45,239 nt of DNA from positions 103,806-149,044 of the forward strand of contig SKVJ01000021.1 of NCBI GenBank assembly GCA_007129495.1, read 5' to 3'. A program made the position numbers and the translations under genes. The DNA comes from Dehalococcoidia bacterium (lineage in GTDB: Bacteria; Chloroflexota; Dehalococcoidia; GIF9; AB-539-J10). Every line of letters begins with the position of its first letter. Position 1 is the stretch's first letter. Of the stretch, positions 16,337 through 25,048 are shown one piece after another. Below the pieces are notes generated by a model. It worked only from the letters and a program-made list of their open reading frames with translations, was not told the origin of the DNA and ran no database searches.

Positions 16337-17080
16337 ATGACACACATGGGCACGTTGTCAGCTTTGGCGCGCCAATCCATGGTGATCATCAGGAAAGAGG
16401 GTCCGGTTCAATTCCTGAGGAGCGTGAGTGCTTTCATCGGTTATCTGGGCAGCCGTATCGCATGTCGCGAGAAGTACTATCTCTACGAACACTCGATTGT
16501 TCCGCGTGATTGCGAGCAGTACGTTCCTAGGCTTGATTCATGGGAACTCCGGATCATTCATTCGAACGAAGAGGCGGATACAGTCGCCGTTGAAGGATTC
16601 GAGGATTTGAGAGAACGGTTTGTGTCTGCACCTCGCAGGTTTGATCGCGGTGCCGTAGCCTTCTGTGTCTTCGCGGGCAGGGAACTCGCTCATGTGGGAT
16701 GGCTTGCGTTGGACGCGTCCGGTAAGGGGGCTGTAAACGCACTTCCCTACGATGTTGCCTTCGAGGACGGACAGGCATGTACAGGTCTGACCTACACGAT
16801 GCCGAGATTCCGCGGCCTGGGTCTCATGCAATACGGATACTACGAGCGCTTCGAGTATCTGAGATCCCGTGGGTTTGCAAGTTCCCGGAATGCGGTTGAG
16901 ATCTCCAACGTGGCTTCTCAGAAGGCTCATGCCCGATTCAATCCGTTGATCTACGGCGTGGGCCACTTCAGAAAGTTCTTGTGGTGGCAGTCCTGGCGGG
17001 TTGAGCCATTACCTGAAGGACCCTGTAGAGGCCGCCCTCCTCCCTTTTCAGTAAAGGATAATGAGACGGGAAGACAGTAG
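16337..17080 (+). CDS. GNAT-type acetyltransferase-like protein (paralogue 2)
   Basis: The product has 247 residues from ATG 16337, with GGAG seven bases upstream. It parallels the preceding protein: an N-terminal helical IRKEGPVQFLRSVSAF, a charged middle, AHVGWLALDASG, the putative acetyl-CoA loop MPRFRGLGLMQYGYYERF, and EISNVASQKAHARFNP near the end. R-G-L-G fits the GNAT R/Q-x-x-G-x-G/A motif better than paralogue 1 does. It probably acylates an amino group of an unknown acceptor. Its last 20 bases overlap the next reading frame, pointing to translational coupling. Confidence 0.72.
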   Translation: MTHMGTLSALARQSMVIIRKEGPVQFLRSVSAFIGYLGSRIACREKYYLYEHSIVPRDCEQYVPRLDSWELRIIHSNEEADTVAVEGFEDLRERFVSAPRRFDRGAVAFCVFAGRELAHVGWLALDASGKGAVNALPYDVAFEDGQACTGLTYTMPRFRGLGLMQYGYYERFEYLRSRGFASSRNAVEISNVASQKAHARFNPLIYGVGHFRKFLWWQSWRVEPLPEGPCRGRPPPFSVKDNETGRQ

Positions 17081-18287
17081 TGATGACGGCATGACCGGGC
17101 GGGTGAGGATACTCACCACCATCGAAGAGATAGATCGTGTAGCCGGTCTCTGGCGGTCTCTCTGGTCTCGATGCGAAGGGCTGCGGACTCCGTTCCTCTC
17201 GTACGAATTTGTCTGCGTGTGGGTTAGGCACTATGGTCAGGGACGGCATCTGCATATACTTCTCGTTGAAGATGACGAAACCGTTATCGGCATCATGCCA
17301 CTTGTCTGGATGACGTACCGCATCGGTCCATTAACACGTGAGGCGCTGGAAACGATCGGGAGTGAGAGTCGTAATCTCGTGGCCCTTATTGCTCCTGGCG
17401 CTGAGTCGACGGCAGCCCGTTTGATTGCCGACCACCTCAAACGCTCAGTTCTTCGCGAGAGCCGGTGCCTGAGGTTGTCACTGGTGCCATCCACTCAGGT
17501 GTTTCCGTCCGAACTGGGGAAAGCGCTTCGGTCTTCGTCAGCGGATATTGCGGTAGCTTCCAAGCCCGTCAGTTTCGCACCGTACGCGCCTCTGCCGGCA
17601 CAATGGCGGGATTTCGAGCGGCGGTTGGGTCGGAGAAGGCGCGAAGCCCTTGCCAGGGCGCAGCGCAGGTTGGATCTGGCACGTAAGCATGTGCACGTCA
17701 GAAGCGTGGGTGGTGATGAGATCGAGGCCGCGATGGCAGACCTCTTTCATTTGCACCAGCAGCGTTGGAAAGGCGTCCGTATCAGGGGGCTGTTCGAGGA
17801 CGAAGACAGTCGGGCATTTCACCTCGACTTTGCACGAGCGTTCTCGCGTCTCGGATGGCTCGATATCTCGATGATGGAGATAGACGGGAAGGTTGGGTCG
17901 GTAAGTCTCATCGTCCTGCTGGATGGAGTTGTCTATCTGCTGAGATCAGGAAGGAACACATCATTTGCGGAATACAGTATCGGCCATCTACACGATCTCT
18001 CGCTGTTTCGGAAGTGGATACACAACAGGCTGGTAGAGGTGGATTTCCTGCGAGGAGCGGAGCCGTATAAGTTCTACTGGACTCGCAACTACCGGACGTA
18101 CGTTGAAATCATTGCTGTCAAGGCACGATGGACCGCTCCGTTGAGCCTATTCTATACCCGCACTTGGCTTGCTTTCGCACGGTTTCTGTCGCACCGACAT
18201 CCCCCCCGCGAGATCATTGCATATCTGCGTACTAAGCACTTCAACAACCGCGAATTACGCAGGATGGGAATCAGGCTGCAGCCATGA
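17061..18287 (+). CDS. FemAB/CelD-like (BioF2-type) GNAT acetyltransferase
   Basis: The product has up to 408 residues. It has two consecutive GNAT-like lobes: residues 15-150 (LWRSLWSRCEGLRTPFLSYE, then a LLVEDDETVIGIMPL strand) and 185-350. The second includes RRREALARAQRRL, LHQQRWKGV, DGKVGSVSLIVLLDG, SFAEYSIGHLHDLSLF and VDFLRGAEPYKFYWTR. That pattern is the Acetyltransf_6/CelD-BioF2 family, which acts in polysaccharide or cell-envelope biosynthesis. The start is uncertain: ATG 17061 has AAAGGA only two bases upstream, and ATG 17091 is an alternative. It forms a cluster with the two preceding acetyltransferase-like genes. Confidence 0.78.
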   Translation: MRREDSSDDGMTGRVRILTTIEEIDRVAGLWRSLWSRCEGLRTPFLSYEFVCVWVRHYGQGRHLHILLVEDDETVIGIMPLVWMTYRIGPLTREALETIGSESRNLVALIAPGAESTAARLIADHLKRSVLRESRCLRLSLVPSTQVFPSELGKALRSSSADIAVASKPVSFAPYAPLPAQWRDFERRLGRRRREALARAQRRLDLARKHVHVRSVGGDEIEAAMADLFHLHQQRWKGVRIRGLFEDEDSRAFHLDFARAFSRLGWLDISMMEIDGKVGSVSLIVLLDGVVYLLRSGRNTSFAEYSIGHLHDLSLFRKWIHNRLVEVDFLRGAEPYKFYWTRNYRTYVEIIAVKARWTAPLSLFYTRTWLAFARFLSHRHPPREIIAYLRTKHFNNRELRRMGIRLQP

Positions 18288-18534
18288 GGGACGGTGAGTT
18301 GCTGCGAAAGCAGTCGGGTGTTGTTTGATCAATGACAGACAATATCTCATAGAGAGTCGTAGTACTCACGTATTCCCGTAAGCCTGCATAGCGACTGTTC
18401 GGCTGACTTTCACTGGATAAACATGCCGAGCCGGATCGATTGTTGCCCTGGTGACTGACAGCAAGCGTCTCACAGGAATCGGCTGTCTCCCTTTCCGTAT
18501 GCGGGTCCGCGGAGCCTGATCGAATCGCATGGAT

Positions 18535-19332
18535 TCAGTGCACCGGTTTGACTGCTCTTGCGGCTACGAAGAGTCCTGTGAGATACCTGGTTTTGAGACA
18601 CTCCAATCGGTTTGCGGCGCTCAGAGCCTGGCGAGCCCACTCATCACATCGTCCTGGAGTGATGCGGCGCATCACGCGAAGTCCCACCTTGGTGAGAAAC
18701 CTGGGATAGTGGAATACCGCGGTGGTTTCGGTTACGTTGAGTCCGGCGTTGCTCAAGGCCTTCGTGAGTTCTCCCCTGGAAAGTGATTTCCCGATGAAAT
18801 ATGGCTGGCGCCCGGACCTCAGCCAGAGTTGGAAGAGAGGATTGCTCAGGTTCTCCGGGTTATCGAGTGAGAGTATCAGGACGCCGCCAGGACGAAGCAC
18901 GCGTGACAGTTCTCGAATCGCAATGCAGATCTCATCTTTCGTGTGGAAGTGGTCCAGGGTGGAGTCAGATACGATGAGATCGAAGGAATCGTCGGCAAAT
19001 GGGATGGACCTCACATCTGCTGTCGCGTAGCTGGTATTGCAATGGCCAAGTGCCACGGCGTTCTCTCGTGCCTTGAGACTCAGTACGGAGGAAATATCGA
19101 TGCATACCGGCTGAGCATCATGATGGATGTGCCACGAGAACGCTCTTTCAGGCCACGTCGCGTCGGCAAACGCGTCTGTCATGAGCACCCGTGGCCTGGC
19201 AAACAGTGGGGCCCATTTGCGTATCAGTTCCAGATTCACATCGCGGATATGTGCCGCCAGCGCGGAGTCCATGTACCGACCGCCGCGGTATCGTTCGGCC
19301 GTCCGCTGCCATCTGCTGCCATCCGCTTCCAT
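18535..19332 (-). CDS. Class I SAM-dependent methyltransferase (UbiE/Methyltransf_11 type)
   Basis: The product has 265 residues. An unusual N-terminal segment (1-60) precedes the Rossmann core. Instead of the canonical E/DxGxGxG motif I it reads RVLMTDAFADATW. ID at VCIDIS marks the end of beta2, ADVRSIPFADDSFDLIVSDSTLDHF is motifs II/III in two short runs, and IRELSRVLRPGGVLILSLD is the typical post-motif helix and strand. The altered motif I is noteworthy for SAM binding. Its start shares one base with the stop of the beta-keto-acid cleavage gene (TGATG), and its first codons come from a 10-bp tandem repeat. Last gene of a five-gene minus-strand run; substrate unknown. Confidence 0.8.
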   Translation of the reverse strand: MEADGSRWQRTAERYRGGRYMDSALAAHIRDVNLELIRKWAPLFARPRVLMTDAFADATWPERAFSWHIHHDAQPVCIDISSVLSLKARENAVALGHCNTSYATADVRSIPFADDSFDLIVSDSTLDHFHTKDEICIAIRELSRVLRPGGVLILSLDNPENLSNPLFQLWLRSGRQPYFIGKSLSRGELTKALSNAGLNVTETTAVFHYPRFLTKVGLRVMRRITPGRCDEWARQALSAANRLECLKTRYLTGLFVAARAVKPVH

Positions 19333-19333
19333 C
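19304..19333. repeat. Three tandem 10-bp repeats at the methyltransferase start
   Basis: CGCTGCCATC, TGCTGCCATC and CGCTTCCATC stand head to tail. On the minus strand each copy supplies an ATG ten bases apart, so the three ATGs lie in three different frames. The first one opens the methyltransferase. Confidence 0.7.
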
Positions 19334-20228
19334 AGTGTCCGTACGCCTGCATATTGCGACGCCGACCGTAGGCGCCATTGCCCGGCAGGAGATTCAGTCT
19401 ATTCCTGAGTTCGCCAGAGGACATCAATTCCCGTTCGTGCGAATGTGCCAGTGTGTGAATCCGATGCAGCATATCGGTATTCCGAGCCAGTTTCGTGCGA
19501 TTCTGGTCGTACCATATCTGATCTTCAAGGCCGACGCGAACCCCGCCGCCCATTGCGATGGCGACCGAGTTCATGGGCAACTGGGCGTCTCCGATACCCG
19601 CAAGGCTCCAGTACGAGTCGGGAGGCAGGTCCCGGATCATTATCCCGGCATGAAGCAGGTCGGCCTGTGTACAGGCGATGTTGCCCAGGAGCAGATTGAA
19701 GTAATGTGGTGCTTCGAGAAGCCCCTTGGCTTCGAGATACTTCGCGTAATTGATCATTCCGGCGTCGAACGCCTCGAGCTCAGGCAGGATCTCCCGCTCT
19801 CGCATCTCAGCCGCGAGTCGCTGAATCATGTCCGGGGCATTTATACTGGCCTGCCTGTTGAAGTTGATCGAACTCAGAGTGAGGCTACCCATGTCGGGCT
19901 TGGCCCATCCGTCAAGGTCCAAAGGCTCAGCCCGTTTCTCGAACTCCTGAAAGGTACGTCCGCTGAGGGATACCGCGATGATGAGTTCCGGGGCGAAACG
20001 GCGAACTGCGGTGAGTATCCGCTCGTAAACTGATGCATGGTAGGTAGGCTCTCCTGACGTGTCATCACGTGCATGTACGTGAACCATGGTGATCCCTATT
20101 TCCACCGCGCGATGTATGTCCTCGACGATCTCGGACGGACTGACCGGCACATGCGCGGTCATCTCCTTGGTCGGCAACATGCCGGTGGGGGTGAAGTTGA
20201 TTATGAGCGGATTGTCCGGTGATCGCAT
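19332..20228 (-). CDS. Beta-keto acid cleavage enzyme (BKACE, DUF849 family)
   Basis: The product has 298 residues, the family's usual length. Zn2+ ligands are His50 and His52 (VHVHARDD) and Glu235 (GGGVRVGLEDQIWYD), equivalent to His46, His48 and Glu230 of 3-keto-5-aminohexanoate cleavage enzyme (Kce). INFTPTG at the N-terminus is typical. The family condenses a beta-keto acid with acetyl-CoA and splits it to acetoacetate and a new acyl-CoA. The side-chain specificity cannot be read here, and lysine-fermentation genes are absent nearby, so calling it Kce is not justified. It lies 23 bases after the FN3 lipoprotein gene and overlaps the methyltransferase by one base. Confidence 0.88.
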   Translation of the reverse strand: MRSPDNPLIINFTPTGMLPTKEMTAHVPVSPSEIVEDIHRAVEIGITMVHVHARDDTSGEPTYHASVYERILTAVRRFAPELIIAVSLSGRTFQEFEKRAEPLDLDGWAKPDMGSLTLSSINFNRQASINAPDMIQRLAAEMREREILPELEAFDAGMINYAKYLEAKGLLEAPHYFNLLLGNIACTQADLLHAGIMIRDLPPDSYWSLAGIGDAQLPMNSVAIAMGGGVRVGLEDQIWYDQNRTKLARNTDMLHRIHTLAHSHERELMSSGELRNRLNLLPGNGAYGRRRNMQAYGH

Positions 20229-20251
20229 GAAGTCGTGTGACCTGCTTCGAT

Positions 20252-20692
20252 TTAGTTCAACCCCTCGTACTCTATGCTGACCTCTTCAGACCGAGGCCCC
20301 AACTCGCCGCCTGAGGAGATGACGGCGACCTGGTAGAAATACCGCATGGTTGGGTATCTCTCCGTAGTACGTACCTCATCATCGACGTACTGTACGGCAA
20401 TGGTGAGGGCCTGTAACTCGTACTCTGTCTTTTCTCCCGGTGACGCACCGATGCCCTGCTCTGCTCGGAAGATTACGTATCCCTCGACGCGCTGGTCTGT
20501 GCTTTGCTCCCATGACACGATGAGCGTATCACCGAACTGGTTATCGTCAGGGGCGTAAGGCCCGCGTTCAACTGTCACATTCTCAGGAACTGGTAGTGGC
20601 TTGTCTGCCTGCGTGCAGGCTAACGATGAGGTCAGCAGGGCGACAAGTGCCAGTGCGATTATTGCCCTGACAACAGCGGGTTTGTGCGTCAT
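20252..20692 (-). CDS. Lipoprotein with a fibronectin type III domain
   Basis: The product has 146 residues. The signal peptide (VVRAIIALALVALLTSS) ends in lipobox SLAC (Cys near residue 26). The rest is one FN3-like domain: LPVPENVTVERG, DTLIVSWEQSTDQRVEGYVIFR (in two runs), a Y-F-Y-Q-V-A-V strand and a final EVSIEYEGL. No enzyme motif is seen. It would be surface-anchored and bind or space something. The gene stands 139 bases after the helicase gene and may have its own promoter; a GGAG lies about ten bases before the ATG. Confidence 0.78.
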   Translation of the reverse strand: MTHKPAVVRAIIALALVALLTSSLACTQADKPLPVPENVTVERGPYAPDDNQFGDTLIVSWEQSTDQRVEGYVIFRAEQGIGASPGEKTEYELQALTIAVQYVDDEVRTTERYPTMRYFYQVAVISSGGELGPRSEEVSIEYEGLN

Positions 20693-20831
20693 TTCTATTT
20701 TACTCCGGCGAAGGAGTGGATGTCACTGCCATGCAGACCTGACAAGTGGTGAGCAACCATCATTATAACGTACAGCAGCATGCAAGGGTGAGTGGATACA
20801 CGAATGTCAGGCAGGTTGAAACGGACCTGCA

Positions 20832-22856
20832 CTACTTCCAGATATCACGAATTCGTCCAGCGATATCATTCGTGGGATCGGCAGTAAACGAGGGCCCCAG
20901 GATTTCAGGTGTCCGGCCGGCCGCGCGTTCTTCCATTGTTGTGGCGACTGTGCGTGTGAGAAAGCGGCAACACTGTGAGTAGATATGCCTTTCAGTAACG
21001 CCCGGAGTTCTGCCGTAGAAACGTAACGGCCAAAGCACATAGAGGAAGTCACGGGCCCTGGTCATCGCGACGTAGGTCAGGCGCAGCTCCTCGTCGATCT
21101 CCTCTTTGCTGCCGGTGGACATGTCTGAGGGCAGACAACCATCTGCTGCATGGATCAGGTAGACGACATCCCATTCGAGCCCCTTGGCAGAGTGAATGGT
21201 TGAGAGCACCAGCCAGTCCTCGTCCTTGAGTGGCGCTCCTGCGACGTCTGCCGTGGAAAGGGGTGGATCCAGAATGAGATCATCCAGAAATGACTGAAGT
21301 GAATCGTATCGTGTTGCGAGCTGCGTAAGATGATCCAGATCCTCCTGACGTGGCTGGGGATTCTCGTAGTTTTGTCTGAGGAGTGGTACATAGAAGGCCA
21401 CCACTCGTTCGATGGTGGTGGCGGCCGGATCGGTTCGAATCGGCATGACCTCCGTCAACAGAGTTGTAAGGCGAGCGATCTCAGTACGGGCGGCGGGCGG
21501 TGCATGAAAAGAACCGATTGATATCGGCTCGAATCCGTGGCGGGCGACGTGGTTGATGGCTTGAGTTGCAGTGAGGGGGCCAATGCCACTGATCAGCTGC
21601 AGGACACGAAACCAGGCCACCTCGTCGTGGGGGTTCTGAATGAGGCGAAGAAGGCTTATCATGTCCTTGACATGTGCCGCTTCCAGAAAGCGAAGGCCTC
21701 CGTATTTTCGGAACGGGATGTTACGACCTGTCAATATGAGTTCAAGAGATGCCGAGTGTGAAGCGGCTCGAAATAAGACTGCCTGGCGCCGTAGTGGTAT
21801 GCCCTGCTCGTAGTGTTCGAGAACGAGCCTGACCACTTCCTCATCTTCATCACTCTCATTGCCGCACGTGATCAGCTGCGGCTTCTGACCGTCACCGCGA
21901 GCGGTCCACAGGTCTTTTGAGAAGCGCTCGTAAGCCTGTGCGATAACACGATTTGTGGTCTCAAGTATGGGTTGAAGCGAACGGTAGTTCTGATCGAGAG
22001 TCACTATCGTAGTTCCGGGAAATTCCTGCGCGAAGTCCAGCATGTTGCGTACAGTTGCAGCTCTGAACCCATAGATGCTTTGCGCATCATCGCCCACCGC
22101 CATTATGTTGTGGTTGCTGCTACGCAGTCTTCTGAGTATTCCCGCCTGGATGCGATTCGTGTCCTGATACTCATCCACCAGTATATGGTCGAATCTGTCT
22201 CCTAGTGCGCGTTCCACCTGCGGATCTTCGAGGAAATAGTAGAGATACAGCAGCAGGTCATCGTAATCCAGTACGTTTTGTTTCTGTTTTCGGTCGACGT
22301 AGGACTTGAACAGGCTCGTCAGGTCAGCCTCCCACTCCAGACACCAGGGGTAGTGTCTAGTGAGGACCTGCCGCAGATCCTCCGAGGAGTTGACTTTCCG
22401 AGAGTAGATATCCATACAAATTGACTTCTGCGGGAAGCGCCGGCCCTTGCGCACAAGCCCTAGCTCGTTGCGCACGACGTTCAGGAAGTCCTCGGCGTCG
22501 GTGCGGTCTATGACCGAGAATCCCGCTGCAAGTCCTGCTGGGCGGGCATACATCCGCAGTACGCGATTAGCGAAGGAGTGGAAAGTGCCGCCCCAGACGC
22601 GCCGAGTGGTCTGCGATTGGTTGATGGTGTGATCGGCTGCTCGCTTCAGCATTTCTTCGGCGGCGCGGCGCGTGAACGTGAGCAGCAGGATTCGTTCCGG
22701 CATCACTCCTTGTGAAATGAGGTATGCCACACGGTATGCCAGAGTTCTCGTCTTGCCGCTGCCCGCACCTGCCACGACCAGTAGCGGCCCGTTGCCGTGG
22801 GTCACAGCCTCCCGTTGGCGAGCGTTGAGTTCTTCAATCCAGGCGAGAGCTTGCAT
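20832..22856 (-). CDS. UvrD/PcrA-type superfamily 1 DNA helicase
   Basis: The product has 674 residues, shorter than typical UvrD (about 720-750). All SF1A motifs are present in order: Q-motif LNARQREAV, Walker A AGAGSGKT, Ia LTFTRRAAEEM, II VDEYQDTN, III VGDDAQSIYGFRAA, IV LDQNYRS, V STIHSAKGLEWD and VI LTYVAMTRARD. This is an ATP-dependent 3'-to-5' helicase used in repair or recombination. The C-terminal tail that binds RNA polymerase or UvrB in PcrA/UvrD is not recognisable. It starts five bases after the phosphotriesterase-like gene without a visible Shine-Dalgarno, so translation is probably coupled. A repair helicase between metabolic genes is odd. Confidence 0.92.
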   Translation of the reverse strand: MQALAWIEELNARQREAVTHGNGPLLVVAGAGSGKTRTLAYRVAYLISQGVMPERILLLTFTRRAAEEMLKRAADHTINQSQTTRRVWGGTFHSFANRVLRMYARPAGLAAGFSVIDRTDAEDFLNVVRNELGLVRKGRRFPQKSICMDIYSRKVNSSEDLRQVLTRHYPWCLEWEADLTSLFKSYVDRKQKQNVLDYDDLLLYLYYFLEDPQVERALGDRFDHILVDEYQDTNRIQAGILRRLRSSNHNIMAVGDDAQSIYGFRAATVRNMLDFAQEFPGTTIVTLDQNYRSLQPILETTNRVIAQAYERFSKDLWTARGDGQKPQLITCGNESDEDEEVVRLVLEHYEQGIPLRRQAVLFRAASHSASLELILTGRNIPFRKYGGLRFLEAAHVKDMISLLRLIQNPHDEVAWFRVLQLISGIGPLTATQAINHVARHGFEPISIGSFHAPPAARTEIARLTTLLTEVMPIRTDPAATTIERVVAFYVPLLRQNYENPQPRQEDLDHLTQLATRYDSLQSFLDDLILDPPLSTADVAGAPLKDEDWLVLSTIHSAKGLEWDVVYLIHAADGCLPSDMSTGSKEEIDEELRLTYVAMTRARDFLYVLWPLRFYGRTPGVTERHIYSQCCRFLTRTVATTMEERAAGRTPEILGPSFTADPTNDIAGRIRDIWK

Positions 22857-22861
22857 GGTTT

Positions 22862-23944
22862 TCAGTGTATGGTCAGCAACCGGCGTGGATTCTCAACCAT
22901 CAATGCGTGAATCTGATCATCCGTTATTCCGTAGATGCGCATTAGCGGTGCTACCTGGCGAAGGAGATGGGCATAACCCCAGCCGCCATAGGCTACCAGC
23001 ATAACCTTCATGCCGATGTCGTGAGAGAGCAGAATTTGAGACAGGTATCCACGATCGATCAGATCGGCTATCTCTTTGATGCGGCCCAGGTCGTTTGGCA
23101 TGTCCGGCAGCTTACCCTCGGCAAGGGCAACCCGGGCAGGATAGTAGCCCTCGAAACCGAAAAGGTCGTATTCAATGAAGCAGCCAGCCTCCAGAAGACT
23201 GAGCCTGGTCTCAAGCGAGTAGCCGCACCGATCCATATGGTTGATGACCACTCTGCTTAAGTCGGCATCGGCGGCTTTCAGTACATCGAGTATTTCCAGT
23301 GGGGCGCCGTCATTCCTGCCCGGATGTACGGTAAGTGCGGCACCGGTCAGAGTCTGCGCCATGGCACCCGCCCTCAGTCCTTTGGCTTCGTTTGGGCTAA
23401 GCGGCCAGGAGCAACCGAGTTCTCCGATAATGCCGGCTCGGATCCCAGTATCCATTACCCCGAACGTGAAGTCGTTCACAATCTCGCCGGCAAGTGCCTC
23501 ATCGCCAATGGAGGCAATATGATCTCTGGTTGCCGGGCTGTCCGCGTAATACCCGGAGCCCATCACTACATGCAGTCCTGTAGCCCGCGAAATGCGGGCG
23601 AGCGCTCGTGCATCGCGGCCGATTCCACGATTAGTCTGGTCCACAATCGTGCGGCCTCCTTCAAGCTTGAATAACATGGCCTCTTTGATGGCAAGCTCTA
23701 CGTTGTCCAGTATCTGATTGTCGAGGCTGTCTTTTGTGTGGTAGCGGACCCATGAGAGATTCTCAAGGGATACCGGTTGATACGCGAGAGCCCTCTCGCT
23801 CAGACTCTCCGGTTCAACAAAATATACTCCTCCGAGAGTCTGGTCGATGAGGAAGTGTTCATGCGGAAGCGTAATACCCAGTTCTTCAGGTTCAATAACC
23901 CCAAGTACCGTCTGGATCTTGTGTGCTGATCGTGTTTCTGACAT
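22862..23944 (-). CDS. Phosphotriesterase-related amidohydrolase (PHP-like)
   Basis: The product has 360 residues. Metal site: His28 and His30 (LPHEH), bridging residue Glu175 (GIIGELG), His207 (TVHPGR), His236 (INHMDRCG) and Asp309 (LLSHDIG). True phosphotriesterase and many lactonases use a carboxylated Lys at the bridge. Glu there is typical of phosphotriesterase homology proteins, so organophosphate hydrolysis should not be assumed. A lactone, ester or phospho-sugar substrate is possible. AAGGGGCGA precedes the ATG. It is first in the minus-strand run leading to the helicase, FN3 lipoprotein, BKACE and methyltransferase genes. Confidence 0.87.
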   Translation of the reverse strand: MSETRSAHKIQTVLGVIEPEELGITLPHEHFLIDQTLGGVYFVEPESLSERALAYQPVSLENLSWVRYHTKDSLDNQILDNVELAIKEAMLFKLEGGRTIVDQTNRGIGRDARALARISRATGLHVVMGSGYYADSPATRDHIASIGDEALAGEIVNDFTFGVMDTGIRAGIIGELGCSWPLSPNEAKGLRAGAMAQTLTGAALTVHPGRNDGAPLEILDVLKAADADLSRVVINHMDRCGYSLETRLSLLEAGCFIEYDLFGFEGYYPARVALAEGKLPDMPNDLGRIKEIADLIDRGYLSQILLSHDIGMKVMLVAYGGWGYAHLLRQVAPLMRIYGITDDQIHALMVENPRRLLTIH

Positions 23945-23983
23945 GTCTCGCCCCTTTCGTGCTGCGACTCAGCGATGACTGTG

Positions 23984-24012
23984 AGTATACTACGCCATGT
24001 ATGTGACGTCGG
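23984..24012 (-). promoter_or_regulatory. Possible promoter of the minus-strand run
   Basis: On the minus strand, TATACT (23984-23989) lies 17 bases after a weak CCGACG -35, about 40 bases before the phosphotriesterase-like start. Confidence 0.3.
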
Positions 24013-24054
24013 ACTCCGTAATTCCCTGTATGACGGATCGCTGGAATCACGCTG

Positions 24055-24083
24055 TTGACTTGTGTCTTGCCCTCTCTTATTCT
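24055..24083 (+). promoter_or_regulatory. Promoter of the MBL-fold gene
   Basis: TTGACT (24055-24060), exactly 17 bases, then TATTCT (24078-24083): a near-consensus sigma-70 promoter 78 bases before the ATG at 24162. Confidence 0.55.
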
Positions 24084-24161
24084 TGGCGGCATGCTGTACG
24101 ATGGCCTTTAGAGGAATGAGTCAGGCATCGTGACCATCGTGGCATAAGAAGGGGGTGCCCC

Positions 24162-25022
24162 ATGACGATTCGAATAACGACTCTTGTCGAGAATACCGCA
24201 GGCCGGGTAAGGGTGCTCGCTGAATGGGGATTGTGCATGCTGGTGGAGACCGATGATTGCGTGATCCTGTCGGATGCTGGCGCGAGTGAGGCAGCGGCAC
24301 GGAATGCGCAGGTGCTTGATGTTTCGCTGATCGGGGTTAACGTTGTGGTGTTCAGTCATGGACACTTTGATCACACGGGAGGGCTTCCTGCGTTACTGCC
24401 ACTAATGCAAAAGCCTGTGGATATCGTTGCACATCACCGCATATGGGATCACAAGTATGCATATCACCCCGGAAAAAGGGGGTGTGGCCATGATGTGGAT
24501 TCCGATTATGAATACATAGGCATACCGTATGAGCGACAGGAGGCCGAGAAGTTGGGTGCCCGGTTTGTGCTTGGCTCTGAGCCTGTCTGGTTGAGCGACA
24601 CTGTCGTCACGAGTGGGGAGGTGACGATGCAGACGGAGTACGAGGACATTGATTCGAAGCTGATGATTATGGAGAAAGGAGAGTACAGGCCCGATGACCT
24701 TCCGGATGATCAGTCGATCTTCATTAAGACCGAGAAAGGACTTGTCGCCGTATTGGGATGTGCTCACCGAGGGCTTATCAATCACTTGCTGCGTGGACAG
24801 GAACTGATCGGGTCCGAGCGGGTACACGCGATAGTTGGGGGGACCCATCTCATGACTGCATCACAGGACCGCATCGCCAAGACAATACGGCAATTGCGGC
24901 AGATGGATGTACAGGTCATCGCGGCATCGCACTGCACCGGGCTGCTCGCGGCCTGTGCGCTGGAGAGAGAGTTGGGTGAATCCTTTGTCTTTAATAACGC
25001 GGGAACCTGTCTCACCTTCTGA
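24162..25022 (+). CDS. Metallo-beta-lactamase-fold hydrolase
   Basis: The product has 286 residues. The MBL signature SHGHFDHTGG gives His66, His68, Asp70 and His71 as Zn ligands. Later His residues (GCAHRG, then GGTHL and SHCTG) complete the site. An N-terminal TTLVENTAG and a Cys/His pattern recall the family of 7,8-dihydropterin-6-methyl-4-(beta-D-ribofuranosyl)aminobenzene-phosphate synthase homologues. Those have the same LVEN opening and a late GG-x-H-L motif. Biochemical function in bacteria is mostly undefined. A G-rich Shine-Dalgarno precedes the ATG; the gene has its own promoter and terminator. Confidence 0.87.
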   Translation: MTIRITTLVENTAGRVRVLAEWGLCMLVETDDCVILSDAGASEAAARNAQVLDVSLIGVNVVVFSHGHFDHTGGLPALLPLMQKPVDIVAHHRIWDHKYAYHPGKRGCGHDVDSDYEYIGIPYERQEAEKLGARFVLGSEPVWLSDTVVTSGEVTMQTEYEDIDSKLMIMEKGEYRPDDLPDDQSIFIKTEKGLVAVLGCAHRGLINHLLRGQELIGSERVHAIVGGTHLMTASQDRIAKTIRQLRQMDVQVIAASHCTGLLAACALERELGESFVFNNAGTCLTF

Positions 25023-25048
25023 CACTGAGACTAATGCAGGTCTCAGTG
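25023..25048 (+). terminator. 9-bp hairpin directly after the MBL-fold gene
   Basis: CACTGAGAC (25023-25031), an 8-base loop and GTCTCAGTG (25040-25048) pair perfectly, starting immediately after the stop codon. No T-run follows, so efficiency is uncertain. The rest of 25049-25465 holds a second small hairpin (ACTCC/GGAGT near 25110) and one short ORF, with nothing else recognised. Confidence 0.55.

Noticed and set aside
22862-23944. Annotation as a true organophosphate phosphotriesterase
   Set aside because: The bridging metal ligand is Glu175 rather than a carboxylated Lys, which points to the PHP subgroup.
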